Part shown: piece after piece, positions 48,558 through 57,615 of the stretch | Numbering within the stretch: the stretch's first letter is position 1 | Layout: each line of letters starts with the position of its first letter | DNA from: Bythopirellula goksoeyrii | Lineage (GTDB): Bacteria; Planctomycetota; Planctomycetia; Pirellulales; Lacipirellulaceae | Length of the DNA stretch: 64,000 nucleotides | Assembly: GCF_008065115.1 (NCBI RefSeq) | Contig: NZ_CP042913.1 | Location: 2,826,338-2,890,337 of the forward strand | Direction: 5' to 3' | Notes under the pieces: model-generated | Seen by the model: only the letters and a program-made list of their open reading frames with translations | What the model was told of the DNA's origin: nothing | Database searches by the model: none | Program-made: the position numbers and the translations under genes

Positions 48558-49529
48558 TTACGGATTCGCCAAGCCTTCTCGCCAAACCTCGGCCAAGCGA
48601 AAGCCCGCCTGTATGGCTCGCACATGCGCAAGTTTCTTGGCAAATTCAACGTACTGGTGAGACAGATAGAGCGTAGGCAATGAAGCACGCTCTTTGATAG
48701 CGGCCTTCAGAGGCCCTAAAACTTCATGAGAGTAGGTAAAATCTTGTGCCAGCGTGCGACTCTCGCCTAGCCACCACAAGGGGTGAGAAGCTGCGGAATC
48801 TTCAAGGCTCTTTAGCCCAAATCTGACATAGCGCGGGTCTTCACTGATAGACCGCAATTGTTTTTCAAGTTGTTCTTCATTGAATTCTGCGCCAAGCAAC
48901 GAATCCCAAAGAGCATGCATATTTTCACTCTGTAGCGTCGGAATTCGGTTCGCCCCCCGATCTCCGTCAGGAAATAAACCTTCGGCGTAGAGGCTTCCTG
49001 CATGGCATGGTTGGTGAGCATCTCCGACCAGATGTGCCAACCAACAGAGGGAAAGGGCTCGGTCGCTGGGTCGTCCTTCTCTGGAGGCAAAAATCTTCTT
49101 ACAGAGTTCGATCGCTTGCGCAATGTAAAGCTCTTGAGTATCGAGCGACGCATCCAATGGCAACGGGCCAGGAGTCTCGGGGACACTCAATCGAGTCAGA
49201 TCGCCAAGCTTGATCGTAGCCCCGAGTTGATAGTGCCAAGATGGACGATTGTAGATCGGTTGATCCCGGGCAATGTCGGGCCAGTAGCCTGCTGTGCCAA
49301 TCCTCCACCGATCGGCATCGCTGATTGTCACGGGAGGTGTAAAATCCTCGTGATAGCGGGGGTGAGCTGCCAGAATCTCAAGTAGTTGCTGTTGCTCATG
49401 GGGCGTGAGTTGATCAAATGCCAATAAGGCCACGAGATGATGGCCTGACTCGAACCAGGAGAATGTCTGAGTGGGGGATACTCCCAAAGCAGCAAGAAGT
49501 GCCAGCAATAATCTCAATAGTTGTTTCAT
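48558..49529 (-). CDS. Secreted S1/P1-type nuclease
   Basis: The 323-residue product has a signal peptide (LLLALLAALGVSP) ending before FSWFESGHHLVA, where Trp and His of the mature start bind zinc in this family. Further zinc ligands are HLVGDAHQPCH, the D-G-D-x-G-x-N element in FPDGDRGANR and MHALWD. The ATG at 49527-49529 is chosen over an upstream GTG because it starts directly before the signal peptide. S1/P1 nucleases cut single-stranded nucleic acids and 3'-nucleotides. Here it might scavenge nucleotides from outside, near a pyrimidine-type catabolic locus. Confidence 0.92.
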   Translation of the reverse strand: MKQLLRLLLALLAALGVSPTQTFSWFESGHHLVALLAFDQLTPHEQQQLLEILAAHPRYHEDFTPPVTISDADRWRIGTAGYWPDIARDQPIYNRPSWHYQLGATIKLGDLTRLSVPETPGPLPLDASLDTQELYIAQAIELCKKIFASREGRPSDRALSLCWLAHLVGDAHQPCHAGSLYAEGLFPDGDRGANRIPTLQSENMHALWDSLLGAEFNEEQLEKQLRSISEDPRYVRFGLKSLEDSAASHPLWWLGESRTLAQDFTYSHEVLGPLKAAIKERASLPTLYLSHQYVEFAKKLAHVRAIQAGFRLAEVWREGLANP

Positions 49530-49584
49530 GGTTCCATTGTCACGAATAACCACGTATTCGGCAACTATTCACCTTGCTGGCCAT

Positions 49585-50451
49585 ATGACCTCAAACTCGG
49601 ATTCCTCTAGCCACGGTGCTCTACGTTTCGACGTTACCCAATTCTTCGAGTTCAAAGTAAAGAACTGGGTTTTCCCTTCGTCGCAGGGTCTTACAATAGT
49701 TCGCATGAGAGCCAACGATGAAAACTTGATCGATGTTCCCGAAGTGACATTGCGAATCCCAGGTAGTTGGTCGGGTCCCGAGGAGTTTGCCGAACGATTG
49801 CCGCGTGGATGTGATCTAACTTCTGATAGACTTGTACTTGCGGATGGGTCGTCCTATGAACTCAACGCTTTGCCAGCAGACCAAGAATTTGCCGGTGTCT
49901 TCGCCAGTAGTTGTACCAAGCTGCCGAGCGAAACGGAGCGTAAAGCGATTGAAGACTACAAGGTGAACGTCTGTGTGACGGGTCGCGGTGGGAGCATCGC
50001 CGCGGCCACTGAGCTAATGGCTGCAGGAGCCGCCGTCATCGCAGCGGGTGGCGCAGGAGTGTTTGTGGACAACAGTGGCATTGCCCACGGCGCGAGTGAC
50101 TGGCTAACCCTCCGCGAAAGTGCCGACAGTGGTGGCGTCTATTGGGCTTTCGTCAGCACGGTGCGCGCCAATGAGGAGCTCTATTCGGTCGGCATGCACA
50201 TCTTGGGGTTCCGTGAAGCGATTATTCCATTGACGGGCAACGACGAGTTCGACTATCGCACGCTCCACAGTTTTCTCGGCTATACAGCATTCAGCGGCAA
50301 CACGCTTCACGAAGGCGAAGTCGTTGGCGACCCTGTGCTCCCTACATTCATCGTTCATTCCGAACCGTACGACCGATTCCCCGAGCACGCACCGATGTAC
50401 AACCCGTACGGTCAGTGGCGTCTTACGCCTTTCAATAGTGAGTTGAATTGA
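49585..50451 (+). CDS. Protein of unknown function, DUF4261-like tail
   Basis: A 288-residue cytoplasmic protein from the ATG at 49585. I recognise no enzyme motif. The second half (about 140-285) is Ala/Gly-rich (ELMAAGAAVIAAGGAGVFVD) and resembles DUF4261 by layout (YSVGMHILGFREAI), but this is a weak impression. The gene is divergent from the nuclease gene and converges with an enoyl-CoA hydratase gene. Confidence 0.6.
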   Translation: MTSNSDSSSHGALRFDVTQFFEFKVKNWVFPSSQGLTIVRMRANDENLIDVPEVTLRIPGSWSGPEEFAERLPRGCDLTSDRLVLADGSSYELNALPADQEFAGVFASSCTKLPSETERKAIEDYKVNVCVTGRGGSIAAATELMAAGAAVIAAGGAGVFVDNSGIAHGASDWLTLRESADSGGVYWAFVSTVRANEELYSVGMHILGFREAIIPLTGNDEFDYRTLHSFLGYTAFSGNTLHEGEVVGDPVLPTFIVHSEPYDRFPEHAPMYNPYGQWRLTPFNSELN

Positions 50452-50491
50452 GTCTCACGAAACTCTGTTAGAAGGATTGTGGAAATACTTC

Positions 50492-51262
50492 CTACAGGTG
50501 AAATCTGGGAGGTCGTTTTTCTTTGAAAGCTTGCACCCCTTCAAGAAACTGAGGGTGAGTGAGCAAAGGGACGGCGTGCCGCATCTCAATATCGAGGGCT
50601 TGTTTGAGCGGATGCTCGATGCCTTGCCAAACGGCAAGCTTAATTGCTCCGATCGCGGCACTCGCACCTTGGGCGAGCTGCTCGGCATATTCGTGGGTGC
50701 TGCGCGCAGCATCAGGGAGCGGAAACAATCGGTCCACGATGCCCAGCTCATGAGCTTCGGAAGGCTTGAGGCGGCGAGCATCGAATAAGAGTTCCATGGC
50801 CTTCGTGGGACCTACGAGACGCGCGAGTCTTTGAGTTCCGCCATTCCCAGGCATGATGCCGAGACCTGCCTCGGGCAGGCCAATGAAATAGTTGCCTATC
50901 GCAGCAAAGCGGAAGTCGCAGGCGAGCGCAATTTCCAAACCACCGCCGAGCGTATGCCCTTCGAGCAACGCGATGAATGGTTTGGGGATTTCGGCAATTC
51001 TGCTGAGTGTAGCGTGGGCACACTGGGCAAGGAGGAGGTTATTCTCCTCTGGGGTTTCGGTAAGATAGCGAACATCGGCTCCTAGGCAGAAGAGTGCTCG
51101 AATGCCACTCCGTAGAATAATCACCCGCGAGGCGGTGTCACTGGCCGCGGTTTGAATCGCCTGGTCGAGCTCCTTCATGCCACTGAGGTCGTAGTTATTT
51201 CCAGGTGGGCTATTTAGCGTTATATAGCCTACGGCACCCTGGCAAGCATAGTCGATCGACAT
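50492..51262 (-). CDS. Enoyl-CoA hydratase/isomerase family protein
   Basis: The 256-residue protein from the ATG at 51260-51262 (AGGA site 6 nt before) is a crotonase-fold enzyme. The oxyanion-hole and active-site segments are FCLGADVRYL, HTLGGGLEIALACDFRF and LPEAGLGIMPGNGGTQRL. The Glu residues of the typical hydratase are present in GLEIA and PEAGL. It may hydrate enoyl-CoA in lipid or amino-acid breakdown. Its closeness to the polyketide-type locus may be accidental. It is divergent from the condensation-type acyltransferase. Confidence 0.9.
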   Translation of the reverse strand: MSIDYACQGAVGYITLNSPPGNNYDLSGMKELDQAIQTAASDTASRVIILRSGIRALFCLGADVRYLTETPEENNLLLAQCAHATLSRIAEIPKPFIALLEGHTLGGGLEIALACDFRFAAIGNYFIGLPEAGLGIMPGNGGTQRLARLVGPTKAMELLFDARRLKPSEAHELGIVDRLFPLPDAARSTHEYAEQLAQGASAAIGAIKLAVWQGIEHPLKQALDIEMRHAVPLLTHPQFLEGVQAFKEKRPPRFHL

Positions 51263-51443
51263 GGCAAGTCCTGGAGAAATGATTTTTTTGCCATCAAGTT
51301 GTTGTGGCAAGTAAACTAGTATTATACCAACGGTCGTATCAGGTGTCAGGCAATTCATGTCCTGGTAGAGTATAGCACATTACATTTTTCCAAAGGGGCC
51401 ATGCGCCGCACCGCGGCACGGCCAATAGAAGGCAAAGAAAGCC

Positions 51444-52769
51444 ATGGCCGACGAGCTGTTTCCTTTGCCCCTAACGCCTTTTGAATTCTACTACTGGTGC
51501 GACGATCGCCCAGAGTATCCTACGACGTTTCCAATGGAACTCGTGTTTCGGGGGCCTCTGAATCGCGAATCGCTGGAGACTGCGATTCACGTTTGTCTTG
51601 ATCGCCATCCGCTGTTGGCAGCGAACGTTGATGATTTAGGTAGATATCCCCAGTGGATCGCCGCACAGGATAAGTCACTCACTCTCGATTGGCGTGACGA
51701 TTTGACATCGATCGATATTGCAAGAATGCGTTTCATGGATCTTACGAAGCGAATCGGCGTGCGTCTCTCCGTGAGGACGACCGTTGAGCGCAGTCGATTG
51801 GTGTTGCAATTTCATCATGCCTGCTGTGATGCCCTAGGTGCTTTGCAGTTTGTTGCTGACTTACTGGTGGCTTACGACTCAGCAGTAGCAGGCGAAAATC
51901 CAGTATCGAAGCTAGAGCCTCTGGAAGCAGACCGGCTGAAGATGCGTGGCGACTATGGACTCACAGAAGCTGGTTATACTCCGAATTGGGGGGATGCCTG
52001 GCGGACTGCTCGATTTTGGATGGGTCGCATGATGTGCCGACCAGCCGTAGTAGCCTCGCCGCGTAACGGAGAACTGAAACCAGCAGGTAGTGCTGACCTC
52101 GGATATGTCACGCACGTATTGAGCAAGAAAGATCGCAATAGCTTGCTGCAGCGGGCTGTCGAGGCGGATTCGAGTATCAATGATCTGTTGCTTGCAGAGT
52201 TCTTAGTGACGCTAAAGGAGTGGAACCAGGAGTGTGGTAGTAAGAATCGCCAGTTCGTCGTGAATGTGCCAGTCAGTTTAAGATCCCGGAGCGACCAACG
52301 ACTTCCCGCAGCAAATGTGCTGGGTTTTTGGTTCTTGCAGCGCAATCCTAATGAGTGTAGCAACGCGACAGCTCTTCTGCCTGGAATACACAAGGAGTTG
52401 GAGGCTGTTAAGAAGTGGCGATTACCGCTCTTTTTCATCGGTGGTCTGGGATATGCCTACCAGTTTCCTGGCTTCATGCGCCGAGTCTTGCGAGGAAATA
52501 AATCCTTCGCTACGGCGGTACTCAGCAATTCAGGCAGAGCCTTAGCAAGGTTGCCCCTTAAGCACGAGCATCGAAAGTGGATTTCGGGTGGCGCGGTCTT
52601 GGAACGAATTACTGGAGTGCCACCAGTCCGGCCGGGGACGCGGGTTTCTATAATCATCGCCAACTATGCCTATGACACGACTGTCAATCTGCACTGGGAC
52701 CAACATGAACTTGATGAAACGGCGGCTCGCGAGTTGTTGGCTGCCTATGTGAGGCGGATTAAGGGATAG
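51444..52769 (+). CDS. Condensation-domain-like acyltransferase
   Basis: A 441-residue protein of the chloramphenicol acetyltransferase-like superfamily, as in NRPS condensation domains, PapA and wax-ester synthases. The catalytic motif is HHACCDA (H124-H125, D129), the superfamily's HHxxxDG with Ala for the last Gly. A second conserved part around 270-300 (FVVNVPVSLRSR) matches the structural core. It could join an acyl chain from the neighbouring synthase to an alcohol or amine. Its last 11 bp overlap the end of the operon's last gene on the other strand. Confidence 0.75.
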   Translation: MADELFPLPLTPFEFYYWCDDRPEYPTTFPMELVFRGPLNRESLETAIHVCLDRHPLLAANVDDLGRYPQWIAAQDKSLTLDWRDDLTSIDIARMRFMDLTKRIGVRLSVRTTVERSRLVLQFHHACCDALGALQFVADLLVAYDSAVAGENPVSKLEPLEADRLKMRGDYGLTEAGYTPNWGDAWRTARFWMGRMMCRPAVVASPRNGELKPAGSADLGYVTHVLSKKDRNSLLQRAVEADSSINDLLLAEFLVTLKEWNQECGSKNRQFVVNVPVSLRSRSDQRLPAANVLGFWFLQRNPNECSNATALLPGIHKELEAVKKWRLPLFFIGGLGYAYQFPGFMRRVLRGNKSFATAVLSNSGRALARLPLKHEHRKWISGGAVLERITGVPPVRPGTRVSIIIANYAYDTTVNLHWDQHELDETAARELLAAYVRRIKG

Positions 52770-54444
52770 GGTGTGAGTCTTGAGCGAAAAGGTTGAAGGG
52801 TTCTAAGGACTCTTGCCAACCATTTGGTGCAATCAAGTTTTGTATTGAGGACAATCTCGCAATCATGAATGTCACAACGCTCTGTACTGCTTGGTCGGAT
52901 GTACCATTAGTTTCCTTCCCGGGCAGATCACATGTTAGTTGTAGCCACTCATCTTCGGCGGAAGCAGTAGCGAAATGAAGGCTGGCACGGGCAGGCCAAG
53001 TCGAAGGAGTGGGGAATTCGATCATCTCGAATTCGGCGGGGAAGACTCGCTCAAAGCGGCGGCGAAGCATGCTACGGAAAACCTGAAAGCGGACCCCTAC
53101 TTTTCCGACTTCATTTTCAGAGCCGAGCGGTGAGATCCCTATGCGGTCAAGACGCGTGCCGAGAAGCTTACCTTCAGAAGTGCTAAGTTCATATGCGGCG
53201 CTCAGTCGAGCACCGGGAATCTTCTTCTGACCAACTGTAAATCCACGCGCCTCCAGTATCACCGTAGCAACGCCTTCTTGGAACTCGAAACGAAGTGGTT
53301 TCTCATCCGCGAAGTCGATAGACCAGAGATTTGCTGAATCCTCAGGTTCGAGCCCTGGGAGTTTTCGTCCAAGACGTTCTTCCAGTTCTTCAGCTACCTC
53401 GTCTTCGCGGAAGTTGCGACCGCCGAACATTCCATCTGCAAAGTTATTTAGGGCCGAGTGATGCAGTCTCAGCACCATATCGCGAGTTTGTGGCTGCTCG
53501 AGGGGCGTTGGAAATTCGGTTAGGGCACCGAGTTCGTCGTCAGTAGCCTGGAGAAAGGTAAGTTCTATACGGTCGTCAGTGGAGCGTTTTGACATCAGTT
53601 GTGGAAGTTGTCCGCGCTCGATGAGAGGCTGACGGAAGTTACGATCCAAGTCTTCTTCCCACGAGTCAAGCATTTCTTGGGTAGTGCTATCAAACTCTGA
53701 GCGAGTTCGCTGCTCGGCACGACGGGCAACACTGTATCGCACAGACCCGCTCTGCTGATAGGCACTACTTCGTGCTCGACGCTGCGCAATCCGACGGCCA
53801 ATTATGCGGTTGGACCTAACACCAGTGATTCGAGAGCTCGTTCTCGCGTTTGCCTCGGTTGGTTTGAGTACCCAACCATTATCATCATAGGAAGCTTGTT
53901 TGATGGCGTTGATGTGGGTGGTGCTTGCGCTCGAGACAGTCGTTCTTTGCTGAGTTGTGCGAGAGTTGGACTTGACCGTTACATTTAAGTCGAGGCCGAG
54001 CGCAATTGCGTTCTCTGCGGGCAGTGTGCGAATATTAAGTTGAGTATCTCGCGTACTCATGCCTCGGTAGCGGGAACCTCTGATGATTTCGCTAAAGGGC
54101 CCCTGAGTCCGGGTATTCGAGCCAAGAGCAGCATTTAGCAGGTCCTCGGACGCTTCGAGATGGACATTGGGAAACCGATATCCTGTAGAAGCGGATTCTG
54201 TCGAAGTGGGCACTGTTAAAGCGGGCCCTTTCGGAGCGGACTCTTCCTGAGGTGGCTGTCTCTCAGTCGGCACTGCCGAAGTGGGCACTTCTGGAACAGG
54301 CTCTGTCGAAGAGGGTACTTCCAAAACAGGCTCTGCCGAAGTTGGCTCTTCCGGTGCGTTGATAGCATCCGGCAAATAGGCAGACGCAGCACAAACGAAT
54401 ACAACCAGGAGCATTAAGCCAGTAGATAGAAAAGTTCGAATCAT
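52759..54444 (-). CDS. Secreted protein with a pentapeptide-periodic low-complexity region
   Basis: A 561-residue protein with a signal peptide (GLMLLVVFVCAASAYLP), then about 50 residues of near-repeats of 5 (EVPTS, TEPVP, SAVPT). A longer folded part of unknown class (about 80-560) follows, with a helical, Arg/Gln-rich segment near 190-250. No domain is recognised. It is the last gene of the synthase operon, 4 bp after the 540-residue secreted protein, so it may help in handling or exporting the product. This is inference from position. Confidence 0.72.
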   Translation of the reverse strand: MIRTFLSTGLMLLVVFVCAASAYLPDAINAPEEPTSAEPVLEVPSSTEPVPEVPTSAVPTERQPPQEESAPKGPALTVPTSTESASTGYRFPNVHLEASEDLLNAALGSNTRTQGPFSEIIRGSRYRGMSTRDTQLNIRTLPAENAIALGLDLNVTVKSNSRTTQQRTTVSSASTTHINAIKQASYDDNGWVLKPTEANARTSSRITGVRSNRIIGRRIAQRRARSSAYQQSGSVRYSVARRAEQRTRSEFDSTTQEMLDSWEEDLDRNFRQPLIERGQLPQLMSKRSTDDRIELTFLQATDDELGALTEFPTPLEQPQTRDMVLRLHHSALNNFADGMFGGRNFREDEVAEELEERLGRKLPGLEPEDSANLWSIDFADEKPLRFEFQEGVATVILEARGFTVGQKKIPGARLSAAYELSTSEGKLLGTRLDRIGISPLGSENEVGKVGVRFQVFRSMLRRRFERVFPAEFEMIEFPTPSTWPARASLHFATASAEDEWLQLTCDLPGKETNGTSDQAVQSVVTFMIARLSSIQNLIAPNGWQESLEPFNLFAQDSHPIP

Positions 54445-54448
54445 GATG

Positions 54449-56068
54449 TTACTTTACTTCCTTTCCTACAAAATCTTGTAGTAGCCAGCCATCTTCAGTT
54501 TGATTGACAAACCCGAAGCCGGAGGCGATGAAATTGGGGAGGACATTACTATTTGGGAGTTGGGCTAAATTGAGAACGTGCTGTTCACTCTCAGGATCTC
54601 CAAGGAGTTGGCCCAAGTCGACTTCACCCCGCTTGCGAAGACCTTCGTATATTGGACGCAACCCAGCGGCACTCGGAGAAATGTGCGTTCGGATCGTGTT
54701 TTCAGCGAGATGGTCTTTCAATTGACGTTCAAGTTCTTCACTGTGGAACTGCTTGGTGCTTGGTTTGTCTTCAAGAAGGGCTATAAGAGCGTCTTCAGAG
54801 GTGGCAACAAAAAAGTATCCATGGGCTGCCGCCAAAGAGTAATTTGCAAGGTCGGGGCCCATTGGCTGGCCCACGTCGGGATCGGTAATGGCATCTTTGA
54901 AAACCCACAATTCAAATGAGCTCGCGGACTTTTTCTCTACACCTTTGTCCGGGCCAAACATCCGCTGGAGGGCATCGACCATCCTTTCTTCATCGGAGAT
55001 CCTTACGGCATAAACGGTTGCCGTGAGACCATCGTCGAGAGTTTTTGAGAGCCGCAGCACTGGACCGGCTTGTATTCCCATGAGGGCCATGACATCGACC
55101 TGGGGACCCGTTGGCTCCTTGAGAATGTCATCTAGAACAGCATCAAATGTTCCTTCGACTTCCTCGGCATAGGCTGCATCAAAGTAAGAACCATAGCCAG
55201 CAAGCGCACCTGCGAGGTTCCATTGGATCCGTGACACAGAGTCGATCTCGCCAGGGACCCATTTGGGAAGTGGGTCGTCTCGGAGCGACGCGAAATCAAG
55301 TAATCTCGAAGCTTTCTGCCGTTCACCAGGTGCATAGATGAAACACTGATTTTCAACATCATATTCGTTTGTGCTCAGAGTCATCGCTCCACCTATGGCC
55401 TGAACAACCTTGAATCCGTTATCGGCGAGCAACTGCCAAGTTTGTCCCAATTCCTCGGAACCAGACCGCATGGCGAGCGATCGGAATGCCCAGGGCTTCA
55501 GGTACCAAGTGAGCATTGCCGCAGTAGAATAAGAGTGTTCTGCAACGGTTGCAAACTGTTCGTTTGACGCCAAACTCTCGGACGGTGCAATGGCAAATTC
55601 CTGCCGATTGGTAATGCCGAGTATGCCTTCTTCGAGGAAGTAAGTGCGGGAAGTCGCCTGCGCTCGTAACTCGGCGACGAGTTGGGTAGCTTCGTCCTTG
55701 TGGCCGGAGACGTCTACCAACAGCAGAAAACCTACGTCATCTCCCAGTGGCGCCAGCGCCCAGCACGCTTCCCCCGAGGCGATGTTAAGGAGTTGCTGCC
55801 AGCTTATGCCGAGGAGTGATACCTCGCTTCCCGAACTGATCCGTGTCGCTTCATGAAATGCTTTTCTAAAGTCAGCAAAGTCTTCGCTTTGCCATAGGTG
55901 AGCGAAACTCGTCGCGGACCATTGTGAGTCGAACTCTGTGAGATCCGGCGTAGCGATGAAGACAATTGCATCAGCTGGTACGTAAGCGGTAAGCAAAGAT
56001 TCGCGCGCGAACGCAGACAGCCCCGTAAAGACTATCACAACATAGAGTAAACTGATGAAGGCTTTCAT
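54449..56068 (-). CDS. Secreted protein of unknown function, DUF3352-like
   Basis: About 539 residues from the ATG at 56066-56068; a GTG 12 bp upstream would add four residues. A signal peptide (FISLLYVVIVFTGLSAFA) is clear. The mature part shows repeated units of about 200 residues in the style of planctomycete DUF3352 proteins (YVPADAIVFIATPD, GVEKKSASSFELWVFK, AAHGYFFVATSEDALIALL). No enzyme motif is seen. It follows the enoyl-reductase-like SDR by 15 bp and belongs to the operon that begins with the giant synthase. Confidence 0.72.
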   Translation of the reverse strand: MKAFISLLYVVIVFTGLSAFARESLLTAYVPADAIVFIATPDLTEFDSQWSATSFAHLWQSEDFADFRKAFHEATRISSGSEVSLLGISWQQLLNIASGEACWALAPLGDDVGFLLLVDVSGHKDEATQLVAELRAQATSRTYFLEEGILGITNRQEFAIAPSESLASNEQFATVAEHSYSTAAMLTWYLKPWAFRSLAMRSGSEELGQTWQLLADNGFKVVQAIGGAMTLSTNEYDVENQCFIYAPGERQKASRLLDFASLRDDPLPKWVPGEIDSVSRIQWNLAGALAGYGSYFDAAYAEEVEGTFDAVLDDILKEPTGPQVDVMALMGIQAGPVLRLSKTLDDGLTATVYAVRISDEERMVDALQRMFGPDKGVEKKSASSFELWVFKDAITDPDVGQPMGPDLANYSLAAAHGYFFVATSEDALIALLEDKPSTKQFHSEELERQLKDHLAENTIRTHISPSAAGLRPIYEGLRKRGEVDLGQLLGDPESEQHVLNLAQLPNSNVLPNFIASGFGFVNQTEDGWLLQDFVGKEVK

Positions 56069-56083
56069 CGCAGAACTCACGGT

Positions 56084-56848
56084 TTATACATGGACTTGCG
56101 CGCCGCAGTCGACAGTAAGGGTTTCCCCCTGAACCATGTCGCTCAAAGGGCTTGCCAGGAACAGCACCGCATTAGCGACATCTTCTTTCTCAACAAAGCG
56201 ATCGCCAGTCATACTGCGCCACTTACGCCCTTCGAACATCATGTCGGCGTAGGGAAGATTCGAGGTGGAGTCGGTAGCTACCAAACCAGCTCGAACTATA
56301 TTGACATTGATTCCACGATCACCGAGTTCAAGTGCCAAGTGGCGCGCGAAGCTTTCCAATGCCGCCTTGGAGCCACCGACGCAGCCATACATTGGAACTG
56401 CCATATTCGCCCCGTGACTGGAAAGCCCGATCACTTTTGCTCGCCCTGGCGACTTTTCCAAGAGTCGTGATGCGACTTGTACCAGTTGAATCATGGCGAG
56501 GACGTTCGTTTTCATGGTGCCGACGAAATTTGTAGGGGTGATCGACATCATCGAGCGGAATCCGCCAGAAGCGGCGTTCGAGACGACTATGTCGAGCCGC
56601 CCAAAGTGGTCCTCGATGAATTCGATGAGCGATTCGATGTCGTCCCGCTCCGAGACATCAGCTTTCACTACCGCGACACGCCTGCCGAGTGCTTGGATTT
56701 GTTCGGCCACTTTGTCGGCGGCTGTACGAGAGGTGCAGTAATTGAGGACAATATCGGCACCAGCCTCTGCCAATCGCATAGCACAAGTAGCGCCGATGCC
56801 ACGGGAGCTGCCGGTCACGAGAGCTACGTTTCCGGTTAGGTCGATCAT
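56084..56848 (-). CDS. SDR-family enoyl-ACP reductase-like protein (FabL type)
   Basis: A 254-residue short-chain dehydrogenase. The cofactor loop is TGSSRGIG (residues 12-19) and NAASGG follows. The catalytic tyrosine and lysine are separated by six residues (YGCVGGSK), as in enoyl-ACP reductases; ordinary ketoreductases have a three-residue gap. FabL-type enzymes reduce the double bond of an enoyl chain on a carrier protein. The giant synthase has no enoyl-reductase domain in the visible part, so this gene could supply it in trans. Its ATG overlaps the stop of the PPTase gene as ATGA. Confidence 0.85.
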   Translation of the reverse strand: MIDLTGNVALVTGSSRGIGATCAMRLAEAGADIVLNYCTSRTAADKVAEQIQALGRRVAVVKADVSERDDIESLIEFIEDHFGRLDIVVSNAASGGFRSMMSITPTNFVGTMKTNVLAMIQLVQVASRLLEKSPGRAKVIGLSSHGANMAVPMYGCVGGSKAALESFARHLALELGDRGINVNIVRAGLVATDSTSNLPYADMMFEGRKWRSMTGDRFVEKEDVANAVLFLASPLSDMVQGETLTVDCGAQVHV

Positions 56849-57615
56849 AGTTCGTTTCTCGAAAGAGTTTGTGGTACAGAAGTCGAAGGAATAGTTACGA
56901 GTGCATCATGATTGTCGAAATGCGATTTAGGCAATTTGTCGAGTCGCTGATAGGTGGCGACGGCAGCTATCTGCCCTCGGAATCGCCAAACGCGCACCTT
57001 GCAACGATCGCTAATGTCTTTGCCACGGTAGAAAACGATGATGCCATCAGGTTCTGGACAGATCTCGACGTTGCGCGGTGCAAAAGATTCGCCGTTGTGA
57101 ACGGCCTTATAGACAGCCTCTTTCATCGCCCAGATATCGGCGACGGTCAGATGGTCTTTGTTTTTGTGCAGCAACGCGATTTCGGTATCTGTGAGCCAAC
57201 TCCTTTCGAACCCTGCACTCAGAGATCGCATCTCGACCAGATCGACCCCTACGGAGACTCCGGATCGATTGGTACCACCCACGAGTACAGCGTCGCACGT
57301 GTGCGATATCGACAACGAATATCCAAGTCGATTTTCTCCAAACTTGATATAGGGTCGAACTCCCGACGAAACATTGTTGCTGCAGATCGTTATCTGTGAT
57401 GGAGCCGTAAACCATGCCGTACAGTGCTGAGCCCGCAACAGTCGTTTCGCGAGGATGCGGCCGGCAAGAAAAGTGTTGCGGCGGACATCCGAACGAAAAG
57501 TGCGCCACGATTCGAGTTCGTCCTGTGAAAGCCAGTCCGTACCAGTGGTACTTCTTTGAAGCTGCAAATCGGAAAACGGCGCGTAGCGGAGATCGCATTG
57601 GGCGGAGACGATCAT
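56845..57615 (-). CDS. 4'-Phosphopantetheinyl transferase
   Basis: A 256-residue Sfp-type enzyme. The magnesium-binding motif is SVGVDLVEM, the second core motif is WAMKEAVYKAV, and an earlier ISHTCD segment precedes them. It transfers the phosphopantetheine arm of CoA to the serine of carrier domains. The three carrier domains of the protein just upstream are the obvious targets. Both ends overlap neighbours by ATGA, so it is translated with them. Confidence 0.93.
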   Translation of the reverse strand: MIVSAQCDLRYAPFSDLQLQRSTTGTDWLSQDELESWRTFRSDVRRNTFLAGRILAKRLLRAQHCTAWFTAPSQITICSNNVSSGVRPYIKFGENRLGYSLSISHTCDAVLVGGTNRSGVSVGVDLVEMRSLSAGFERSWLTDTEIALLHKNKDHLTVADIWAMKEAVYKAVHNGESFAPRNVEICPEPDGIIVFYRGKDISDRCKVRVWRFRGQIAAVATYQRLDKLPKSHFDNHDALVTIPSTSVPQTLSRNEL

